From positions 1 to 5,149 of the forward strand of contig CANRGI010000096.1 of NCBI GenBank assembly GCA_947630095.1: DNA of 5,149 nucleotides. Reading direction: 5' to 3'. The notes under the pieces were generated by a model. It had not been told where the DNA came from. It worked only from the letters and a program-made list of their open reading frames with translations, and made no database searches. Positions 1 to 5,145 of this stretch are shown piece after piece. The position numbers were made by a program, and so were the translations under genes. Origin of the DNA: an uncultured Bacilli bacterium. Lineage in GTDB: Bacteria > Bacillota_I > Bacilli_A > RF39 > UBA660. Numbering within the stretch: position 1 is the stretch's first letter; each line of letters opens with the position of its first letter.

Positions 1-1
1 T

Positions 2-250
2 ACACAAAATACAAGAATTATTATTACAAGTCATTCTCCATATTTAGTAAATTATTTAAAACCTAAAAATATATATATAGGGTTACCTAATGAAGATGGT
101 ATTGCTATGTTTTCTAGGATAAAAGATAAATCTAGTGATAAATTATTAAATGATGCTAGAAATATGGATATGCTTATTGGAGATTATTTATTTGATCTTA
201 TGAGCGGTAATAAAGAAGATTTAGAAATAATGGCAAAATATGTGGAGTAG
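2..250 (+). CDS. C-terminal end of an ABC-type AAA family ATPase (5' truncated)
   Basis: An open frame enters from the left edge and ends at TAG 248-250, followed at once by an in-frame TAA (251-253), so the stop is doubled. It gives 82 residues. Near the start is R-I-I-I-T-S-H-S-P-Y-L: a hydrophobic strand followed by T/S-H-S-P, the switch-histidine (H-loop) motif of ABC-type AAA ATPases of the AAA_15/AAA_21/OLD kind. The tail (MLIGDYLFDLMSG) fits the short C-terminal region that follows the H-loop in such proteins. Walker A, signature and Walker B motifs lie outside the window, so the assignment rests on one motif plus context. The next gene, 3 nt downstream, encodes a TOPRIM-like protein, and ATPase/TOPRIM pairs are common in phage-defence modules. 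Expected role: ATP-dependent sensor or regulator of the partner. Other families ending in a THSP strand, such as SMC-like proteins, cannot be excluded. Confidence 0.72.
   Translation, partial: TQNTRIIITSHSPYLVNYLKPKNIYIGLPNEDGIAMFSRIKDKSSDKLLNDARNMDMLIGDYLFDLMSGNKEDLEIMAKYVE
244..247 (+). promoter_or_regulatory. Ribosome binding site for the TOPRIM-like gene
   Basis: GGAG lies 6 nt before ATG 254, inside the last codons of the upstream ATPase gene. It supports ATG 254 as the start and suggests translational coupling of the two genes. Confidence 0.6.
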
Positions 251-253
251 TAA

Positions 254-865
254 ATGAGTAAGAGATGTATTATTATATATAGTGAAGGAGAAACAGAAAT
301 TGAATATTATGATGCTTTACTTATTAAAATAAAAGAAAAATATAAAATAGATAAATTTAATGCTGATAAAATTATAAAGACTTGTCTTAAAGGTATTACT
401 AAATTTGATAAGAAATTATTAAAAAAATTTGAATATGAAATAATTCCTAAATATAAAGATTATGAAATTATTGTGTTTTTGTGTTATGATACCGATGTTT
501 TTGACTGTTCTATTAATCCACCAGTGGACTGGGAAAATGTTTCAAATGCATTAAATAAATTAGGTGCATCTAAGGTTATTCATATAAAGGCTAAGAAATG
601 TATAGAAGATATATTTTTAATAGATATAAAAGGAATATGTCAGTTTTTGAAAATAAAACAAATAGATAGAATTAATGGTAAAAATGGGGTTCAAAAGATG
701 CAAAATTTATTTAAGAAAGGTAATAGAATTTATCAAAAAGGGTATTCTTGTGAGGGTTTTATAAAAAGTTTAGATATGGAAAAAATATTTGAAGAAGTAA
801 AACCTATGTTAGAACCATTTATTAATGAATTTTTACCTAAAGATATAAAAAGTAAGCATAAATAA
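254..865 (+). CDS. RloB-like / TOPRIM-fold protein, probable defence effector
   Basis: This is a 203-residue protein. Strand 1 (residues 4-10) runs into E11-G-E-T-E15, the pattern of the first acidic site in TOPRIM/RloB-like proteins (E-G-x-x-[TE]-E). A second hydrophobic strand (71-77) ends in Y78-D79-T-D81-V-F-D84, which matches the TOPRIM D-x-D metal site. A third conserved-looking stretch, K115-C-I-E118-D119 followed by D124-x-x-G127-I, resembles the 'E-D-x-F/W-L-x-D' region of small RloB-like proteins. No signal peptide or membrane segment is seen, so it should act in the cytoplasm. TOPRIM domains cut or join nucleic acids using bound Mg2+. Paired with the ATPase just upstream (3-nt gap, coupled RBS), it is probably a nuclease effector of an anti-phage or abortive-infection pair. 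The length fits the RloB/DUF4276 range. The family call is from motifs only, and no substrate is known. The sequence is very Lys/Ile rich, as expected from the AT bias. Confidence 0.62.
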   Translation: MSKRCIIIYSEGETEIEYYDALLIKIKEKYKIDKFNADKIIKTCLKGITKFDKKLLKKFEYEIIPKYKDYEIIVFLCYDTDVFDCSINPPVDWENVSNALNKLGASKVIHIKAKKCIEDIFLIDIKGICQFLKIKQIDRINGKNGVQKMQNLFKKGNRIYQKGYSCEGFIKSLDMEKIFEEVKPMLEPFINEFLPKDIKSKHK

Positions 866-885
866 ATGGTTTGTGCTTATTTTTT
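853..885 (+). terminator. Rho-independent terminator overlapping the end of the TOPRIM-like gene
   Basis: A 10-bp stem pairs 853-862 (TAAGCATAAA) with 870-879 (TTTGTGCTTA), with one G-U wobble, a 7-nt loop (863-869) and a run of six T at 880-885. The left arm is made of the last sense codons of the gene and the TAA stop lies in the loop. The stem is AT-rich and so modest in strength. It should end the ATPase/TOPRIM transcript and separate it from the next gene. Confidence 0.7.
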
Positions 886-961
886 ATCTATTAATTATTA
901 TTTATAGTTTTAATTTTTTACTTTTACTTTATATTTTTTTTAATTAAAGTATCAATTTTAT
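886..961. other. AT-rich intergenic spacer
   Basis: This stretch between the terminator and the next promoter is almost only A and T, with T-runs around 914-940 and an AATTAAA tract before the -35 box. No ORF, RNA gene or clear operator is visible. The A/T tracts could act as an UP element for the following promoter, but that is a guess. Confidence 0.4.
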
Positions 962-990
962 TTGCTTTAAATTAGTTATTGTGATATCAT
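962..990 (+). promoter_or_regulatory. Sigma-A-type extended -10 promoter of the repeat-protein gene
   Basis: A weak -35 box TTGCTT (962-967), a 17-nt spacer, and a -10 box TATCAT (985-990, five of six consensus bases) preceded by TG at 982-983 (TG-A-TATCAT) make an extended -10 promoter. It lies 28 nt before the start codon at 1018. TATATT at 992-997 is an alternative -10, but it has no well-spaced -35. Confidence 0.55.
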
Positions 991-1004
991 TTATATTAGA
1001 TAAT

Positions 1005-1010
1005 AGGAGT
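1005..1010 (+). promoter_or_regulatory. Ribosome binding site that fixes the start at 1018
   Basis: AGGAGT at 1005-1010 is followed 7 nt later by ATG 1018. The in-frame GTG at 1009 would place the start codon inside this Shine-Dalgarno sequence, so ATG 1018 is the better start. Confidence 0.8.
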
Positions 1011-1017
1011 GGGTTCT

Positions 1018-4000
1018 ATGAATAATTTAAATAGTGAAGAACAAAAGATAATTGAGGAAGAGGGTTTATATTTAGTAGACTCTGAAAGTAAAAAAGATAA
1101 AAGAAAAAAATTAATACTATTATTAATAGCATTATTGATATTTTTGGCTGCTGCTTCTCTTGCGACTTGGTCAGTGGTAAGTTATTTTAAAGGTGGTAGA
1201 AGTATTAATATAGATACAGATGGAGATGGATGGCCTGACCTTAATGTAGATACAGATGGTGATGGAAAGTGTGATGTAAACTGTGATACTAATGGGGATG
1301 GGAAACCTGATATTAATAAGGGGTATAAAAATAATTTAACACCTTTCTTTGATATAGATACAGATGGAGATGGAAAACCAGATAAGAATTTAAGTAATCA
1401 AGATGTAGATGGGGACGGAAAATGTGATGTAAACTGTGATACAGATAAAGATGGATACCCTGATACTAATTTAGATTTTGATGGAGATGGTATTCCTGAA
1501 GTTAATTTAGATACTAATGGAGACGGAAAGTGTGACTTAAATTGCGATACTGATGGGGATAGAAAGCCTGACCTTAATGTAGATAAAACAGGTAATGGAA
1601 AATGTGATGTAAACTGTGATACAAATGGAGACGGAAAACCAGATAAAAATATAACAAATAATCCTGAAAGTAGTGATGGAGACTATAATAAAGATTATGG
1701 AAGGGAAACTAATCCTAATCTTAATGTAGATAAAGATGGAGACGGAAAGTGTGACTTAAATTGTGACACTAATAGAGATGGAAAACCAGATACTAACTTA
1801 GATATAGACGGAGATGGAAAACCTGATGTTAACGTAGATAAAAATGGAGATGGAAAACCAGATAAAAATAAAACTAATCAAGATACTGATGGGGACGGAA
1901 AGTGTGATGTTAACTGTGATACAGATGGAGATGGATGGCCTGATGTTAATGTAGATAAAAATGGTAATGGAGAATGTGACTTAAATTGTGATACAAATGG
2001 AGACGGAAAACCAGATACTAATAAAGATGTAAATAAAGATGGAAAACCAGATGTTGATATAGATAAAGATGGAGATGGAAAACCTGATAAAAATAAATCT
2101 AATCAAGATACTGACGGAGATGGTAAATGCGATAAGAACTGTGATACAGATGGTGATGGAATGCCTGATACTAATGTAGATATTACAGGAAATGGCAAAT
2201 GCGATTTAAATTGTGATATAGATGGCGATGGTAAGGTTGATACTGATATAGATGTTAATGGAGACGGAAAACCAGATGTTAATAAAGACCTTAACAAAGA
2301 TGGAAAACCAGATAGAAATTTAACTAATCAAGATACAGATGGAGATGGTAAATGCGATATTAACTGTGATGTTAATGGAGATGGATACCCAGATACTAAT
2401 GTAGATATAGATGGTGATGGAAAACCAGATACTAATTTAGATACTAATAAAGATGGAAAACCAGATGTTGATGTTGATACAAATGGAGACGGGAATCCTG
2501 ATAAAAATAAATCTAATCAAGATACTGACGGAGATGGCAAGTGTGACGTTAACTGTGATACAAATGGAGACGGAATACCTGATTATAATGTAGATAATAA
2601 TGGTGATGGGGTATGCGACTTAAACTGTGATACAAATAAAAACGGAAACCCAGATACTAACTTAGATGTAGATAAAGATGGAAAACCAGATGTTAATGTA
2701 GACACTAACGGAGACGGAAAAGCAGATAAGAACTTAACTAATCAAGATAAAAATGGAGACGGAAAGTGTGACTTAAACTGTGATACAGATGGTGATGAGT
2801 GGCCTGATACCAATGTAGATGTTGACGGAGATGGAAGACCTGATGATAATGTACTAAATCAAGATGCTGATAAAGACGGAAAGTGCGATATAAACTGTGA
2901 TACAAATAAAGATGGATATCCTGATACAAATTTAGATACTGATGGAGATGGAGTACCTGATACTAATATAGATACAGATGGAGACGGAAAGTGTGACTTG
3001 AATTGTGATACTAATGGAGATGGTAAACCTGATCTTAATGTAGATAAAGACGGTGACGGAAAGTGTGATGTTAACTGTGATACTGATGGTGATGGAAAAG
3101 CGGATACTAATACATCTTACGGAAATGATACTGACAATGGTGAATATAATAAAGATTTTGGAAAAGATACTAACCCTGATATCAATGTAGATAAAGATGG
3201 TGATGGGGTATGTGACTTAAATTGTGATACTAATAGAAATGGAAACCCTGATACTAACTTAGATATAGATGGAGATGGAAAACCAGATGTTAATGTAGAT
3301 ACTAATAAAGATGGTAAAGCAGATAAGAATAAAACTAATCAAGATACAAATGGTGATGGAAAGTGCGATGTAAATTGTGATACAGATGGTGATGAATGGC
3401 CTGACCTTAATGTAGATAAAGATGGTAATGGAAAGTGTGACTTAAACTGTGATACTAACGGAGATGGAAAACCAGATACTAATAAAGATGTAGATAAAGA
3501 TGGAAAGCCAGATGTTGATGTAGATAAAGACGGAGATGGAAAACCAGACACTAATAAATCAAATCAAGATACAAATGGTGATGGCAAATGCGATAAGAAC
3601 TGTGATACAGATGGAGACGGCATGCCTGATACAAATGTAGATAAAAATGGTAATGGTACTTGTGATTTGAATTGTGATAATGATAAAGATGGTAAGATTG
3701 ATACAAATAAAGATGTAGATGGAGATGGAAAACCAGATGTTGATGTAGATACAAATGGTGATGGAAATCCTGATAAAAACTTAAGTAATCAAGATACTAA
3801 TGGAGATGGTAAATGCGATTTAAATTGTGATACAAATGGAGATGGAAAACCAGACACTAATATCGATGTAGATGGAGATGGTAAACCAGATACTAACTTA
3901 GATACAAATGGTGATGGTAAATGTGACGTTAACTGTGATACTAACGGAGATGGCAAACCTGATCTTAATGTAGATACTGATGGAGATGGAAAACCAGACA

Positions 4001-5019
4001 CTAACGTAGATACTAATGGAGATGGAAAACCAGATAAGAATTTAAGTAATCAAGACACTGATGGAGACGGAAAGTGTGATGTTAATTGTGATACAAATGG
4101 TGATGGAATCCCAGACTATAATGTAGATAAAAATGGTGACGGCAAATGTGACGTTAATTGTGATACTAATGGTGATGGAAATCCAGATACTAACTTAGAT
4201 GTAGATAAAGATGGAAACCCTGACGTTAATGTAGATACAGATGGAGATGGTAAAGCAGATAAAAATTTAACTAATCAAGATACTAATGGAGACGGTAAAT
4301 GCGATTTAAATTGTGATACTAATGGAGATGAATGGCCTGATACTAATGTTGATGTTGATGGTAATGGATATCCTGATGATAATCAATTGAATAAAGATAC
4401 TGATGGAGATGGTAAGTGTGACGTTAATTGTGATACAAATGGAGATGGAAAACCTGATACAAATGTAGATACCAACGGAGACGGAAAGCCTGACTTAAAT
4501 ATTGATAAAAATGGCGACGGAGTATGTGATGCTAACTGTGATACAAATGGAGACGGTACAGCAGACTCTGGAAGTGGTCAAGTAGAAGGTAATGATAATA
4601 ACGGAGATGTTAATATTCATACTGGTAATGAAACTTATATATTAAGGTTCTTAGACGAAGACCAATTAGATGCTGTTATTAGACCAGGTTGGGTTGGTAA
4701 AAAGCATTTTACAGTTACTAATGAAGGAAATCAACCATTAACTTATGAAGTTGTATGGACTGAGATTATTAATGATTTTACTACTACAAATAACCTTTAT
4801 TATGGTTTAACAAGAAATGGACAAACAGTAGTTGATATATCTAATAGTAGAGTTCCTTATGCTGATGGTAATGGTAGTCCTCTAGTATCTAGTGTAACAA
4901 TACAACCAGGACAAACTGATACATTTGAGTTGACTTTTGAATTTAGAGAAACTAATACAGACCAAAGTGTTGATAAGAATAAGACTTTCTATACTAAACT
5001 AAAAGTACAAACTAAATAG
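1018..5019 (+). CDS. Giant membrane-anchored surface protein with 85 acidic calcium-loop repeats
   Basis: This protein has 1,333 residues. Residues 1-31 are a cytoplasmic leader ending in K-K-D-K-R-K-K. Residues 32-57 are one hydrophobic segment (N-in, C-out by charge). Residues 66-1186 hold 85 units of 12 residues, consensus D-T-[DN]-G-D-G-K-[P/C]-D-x-N-x, like thrombospondin type 3 and EF-hand/dockerin loops with Ca2+ ligands at positions 1, 3, 5 and 9. D1 is kept in 85/85 units, D9 in 84/85, G6 in 81/85. Residues 1187-1333 look like a TasA/camelysin-type beta-sandwich (strands near 1207, 1230, 1243, 1303, 1324). No Cys occurs outside 28 paired-Cys units. No LPXTG motif is seen. A-S-L-A before T50 could be a signal-peptidase site, so it may be anchored or released. 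Likely role, inferred: a long, stiff, calcium-stabilised stalk displaying the C-terminal domain for adhesion or matrix. It has its own promoter and terminator. Confidence 0.9.
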   Translation: MNNLNSEEQKIIEEEGLYLVDSESKKDKRKKLILLLIALLIFLAAASLATWSVVSYFKGGRSINIDTDGDGWPDLNVDTDGDGKCDVNCDTNGDGKPDINKGYKNNLTPFFDIDTDGDGKPDKNLSNQDVDGDGKCDVNCDTDKDGYPDTNLDFDGDGIPEVNLDTNGDGKCDLNCDTDGDRKPDLNVDKTGNGKCDVNCDTNGDGKPDKNITNNPESSDGDYNKDYGRETNPNLNVDKDGDGKCDLNCDTNRDGKPDTNLDIDGDGKPDVNVDKNGDGKPDKNKTNQDTDGDGKCDVNCDTDGDGWPDVNVDKNGNGECDLNCDTNGDGKPDTNKDVNKDGKPDVDIDKDGDGKPDKNKSNQDTDGDGKCDKNCDTDGDGMPDTNVDITGNGKCDLNCDIDGDGKVDTDIDVNGDGKPDVNKDLNKDGKPDRNLTNQDTDGDGKCDINCDVNGDGYPDTNVDIDGDGKPDTNLDTNKDGKPDVDVDTNGDGNPDKNKSNQDTDGDGKCDVNCDTNGDGIPDYNVDNNGDGVCDLNCDTNKNGNPDTNLDVDKDGKPDVNVDTNGDGKADKNLTNQDKNGDGKCDLNCDTDGDEWPDTNVDVDGDGRPDDNVLNQDADKDGKCDINCDTNKDGYPDTNLDTDGDGVPDTNIDTDGDGKCDLNCDTNGDGKPDLNVDKDGDGKCDVNCDTDGDGKADTNTSYGNDTDNGEYNKDFGKDTNPDINVDKDGDGVCDLNCDTNRNGNPDTNLDIDGDGKPDVNVDTNKDGKADKNKTNQDTNGDGKCDVNCDTDGDEWPDLNVDKDGNGKCDLNCDTNGDGKPDTNKDVDKDGKPDVDVDKDGDGKPDTNKSNQDTNGDGKCDKNCDTDGDGMPDTNVDKNGNGTCDLNCDNDKDGKIDTNKDVDGDGKPDVDVDTNGDGNPDKNLSNQDTNGDGKCDLNCDTNGDGKPDTNIDVDGDGKPDTNLDTNGDGKCDVNCDTNGDGKPDLNVDTDGDGKPDTNVDTNGDGKPDKNLSNQDTDGDGKCDVNCDTNGDGIPDYNVDKNGDGKCDVNCDTNGDGNPDTNLDVDKDGNPDVNVDTDGDGKADKNLTNQDTNGDGKCDLNCDTNGDEWPDTNVDVDGNGYPDDNQLNKDTDGDGKCDVNCDTNGDGKPDTNVDTNGDGKPDLNIDKNGDGVCDANCDTNGDGTADSGSGQVEGNDNNGDVNIHTGNETYILRFLDEDQLDAVIRPGWVGKKHFTVTNEGNQPLTYEVVWTEIINDFTTTNNLYYGLTRNGQTVVDISNSRVPYADGNGSPLVSSVTIQPGQTDTFELTFEFRETNTDQSVDKNKTFYTKLKVQTK
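1111..1188 (+). other. Transmembrane segment / uncleaved signal anchor of the repeat protein
   Basis: Residues 32-57 of the protein are L-I-L-L-L-I-A-L-L-I-F-L-A-A-A-S-L-A followed by T-W-S-V-V-S-Y-F. They sit directly after a lysine-rich patch, with no strong positive charge beyond K58 and R61. This favours cytoplasmic N-terminus and extracellular repeats. The end resembles the hydrophobic core of SipW-type signal peptides of TasA-like proteins, so cleavage near residue 49 is possible. Confidence 0.8.
1321..1356 (+). repeat. Degenerate repeat unit without calcium ligands
   Basis: Twelve residues (G-Y-K-N-N-L-T-P-F-F-D-I) sit between units 3 and 4 in exact register. P at position 8 and I at position 12 match the Pro class, but D1, D3, D5, G6 and D9 are all lost. 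It is either a decayed unit or a 12-residue hydrophobic insert. Confidence 0.55.
1402..2862 (+). repeat. Higher-order repeat, copy A (units 5-41)
   Basis: This is 1,461 bp (487 codons) with 37 units, one 25-residue insert and six N-Q linkers. It matches the following 1,533 bp unit by unit. For example units 12-15 correspond to 49-52, 16-21 to 53-58, 22-27 to 59-64, and 33-41 to 72-80, with the same linker and Cys-unit order. It has 12 Cys-class units. Confidence 0.85.
1654..1728 (+). other. 25-residue insert in repeat copy A
   Basis: This interrupts the 12-residue register between units 11 and 12. It contains D-Y-N-K-D-Y-G-R and ends in E-T-N-P-N-L-N-V, which reads as a repeat unit lacking its G-D-G-K loop core (positions 4-7). 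It matches the insert at 3115-3189. Confidence 0.75.
2863..4395 (+). repeat. Higher-order repeat, copy B (units 42-80)
   Basis: This is 1,533 bp (511 codons) with 39 units, the second tandem copy of the block at 1402-2862. It is longer by exactly two units (72 bp), because units 68-70 (3901-4008) stand where copy A has only unit 31 (2440-2475). It therefore holds 13 Cys-class units instead of 12. Confidence 0.85.
3115..3189 (+). other. 25-residue insert in repeat copy B
   Basis: This lies between units 48 and 49 and is the counterpart of the insert at 1654-1728. It has the same length, shares G-x-Y-N-K-D-[YF]-G-[RK], and ends in D-T-N-P-D-I-N-V. That ending equals a standard unit (D-T-N-G-D-G-K-P-D-I-N-V) minus four residues. 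Confidence 0.75.
4396..4575 (+). repeat. Partial third higher-order repeat (units 81-85)
   Basis: Five units follow the last L-N-K linker in the class order Cys, Pro, Pro, Cys, Pro/Ala. This is the order at the start of copies A (units 5-9) and B (units 42-46). The last unit decays into S-G-S, which leads into the C-terminal domain. Confidence 0.65.
4576..5016 (+). other. C-terminal TasA/camelysin-like beta-sandwich region
   Basis: Residues 1187-1333 have ordinary composition, with no Cys and no repeats. After an N/G/D-rich linker (1187-1206) come strand-like stretches: Y-I-L-R-F, then G-x-x-G-K-K-H-F-T-V-T-N-E-G-N-Q-P-L-T-Y-E-V-V-W, then V-T-I-Q-P-G-Q-T-D-T-F-E-L-T-F-E-F, ending F-Y-T-K-L-K-V-Q. 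The 'F-T-V-T-N-x-G-N ... Y-x-V-x-W' and 'I-x-P-G-x-T-x-x-F-x-L' patterns are those of TasA/camelysin-type and related Ig-like exported domains. The family call is by pattern only. It is the likely displayed or binding end. Confidence 0.55.
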
Positions 5020-5030
5020 ATAAACAAATG

Positions 5031-5064
5031 AAGTTGGGTAAGTATTTAATGCCCAACTTTATTT
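5031..5064 (+). terminator. Rho-independent terminator of the repeat-protein gene
   Basis: AAGTTGGGTA (5031-5040) pairs with TGCCCAACTT (5050-5059), 10 bp with one G-U, around a 9-nt loop. It is followed by a short T-rich stretch (T-ATTT). It lies 11 nt after the TAG stop. The stem is stronger than that of the first terminator but the T-tract is poor. Confidence 0.75.
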
Positions 5065-5080
5065 AATAGTATAAAAATAA

Positions 5081-5110
5081 TTGACTATAAGTAAGTATAA
5101 GTGATAGAAT
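5081..5110 (+). promoter_or_regulatory. Promoter of the gene entering at the right edge
   Basis: TTGACT (5081-5086, five of six consensus bases) is followed by an 18-nt spacer and TAGAAT (5105-5110, five of six). TG at 5102-5103 makes another extended -10 (TG-A-TAGAAT), the same layout as the promoter at 962-990. Confidence 0.65.
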
Positions 5111-5128
5111 AAAAGTATAGATAAGAAT

Positions 5129-5134
5129 AGGAGA
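5129..5134 (+). promoter_or_regulatory. Ribosome binding site of the right-edge gene
   Basis: AGGAGA lies 11 nt before ATG 5146, slightly long but usable spacing. No other ATG or GTG lies between it and the window end. Confidence 0.5.
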
Positions 5135-5145
5135 GATAAGAGAAT

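Larger units (their letters stand above)
1213..4575 (+). repeat. 36-bp tandem repeat array, 85 units, coding for 12-residue acidic loops
   Basis: The array is 85 in-frame 36-bp units. Residue bookkeeping closes exactly: 85 x 12 residues, plus thirteen 3-residue [ST/L]-N-[QK] linkers, one 12-residue and two 25-residue inserts, equals 1,121 residues. Two unit classes occur. The Pro class has P (rarely A, V, I) at position 8 and V/L/I/K at 12. The Cys class has C at 8 and C at 12. Protein identity between units is much higher than DNA identity, because Gly, Asp, Thr, Lys and Pro codons vary freely. Confidence 0.93.

Noticed and set aside
2..865. Calling the ATPase/TOPRIM pair PARIS (AriA/AriB)
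   Set aside because: Only the end of the ATPase is visible, and the 203-residue partner is small and shows RloB-like rather than clear DUF4435 features. The named system is not supported.
1009..1017. GTG at 1009 as the start of the repeat-protein gene
   Set aside because: The GTG lies inside the AGGAGTG ribosome binding site. ATG 1018 has correct spacing from it and adds a normal start, removing only three residues.
2103..4001. Several minus-strand open frames of 63-70 codons inside the repeat gene
   Set aside because: They are reverse-complement shadows of the 36-bp repeats: their products are low-complexity Ser/Pro/Leu or His/Tyr/Leu strings that repeat with the same period. None has a convincing ribosome binding site or a family resemblance.
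1213..4575. CRISPR array, because of the 36-bp period
   Set aside because: The units are contiguous with no unique spacers, stay in one reading frame, and vary mainly at synonymous positions. They are coding repeats.
1213..4575. RTX-type (G-G-x-G-x-D) or cellulosomal dockerin repeats
   Set aside because: The unit is 12 residues with D-x-[DN]-x-[DN]-G-x-x-D, not the nonapeptide GGxGxDxxx. Dockerins have two loops separated by helices, which are absent here. TSP3-like is the closer match.
1018..5019. Use of the Mycoplasma genetic code (UGA as Trp)
   Set aside because: Trp is written TGG throughout and no in-frame TGA is needed to keep any gene open, so the standard bacterial code explains the window.
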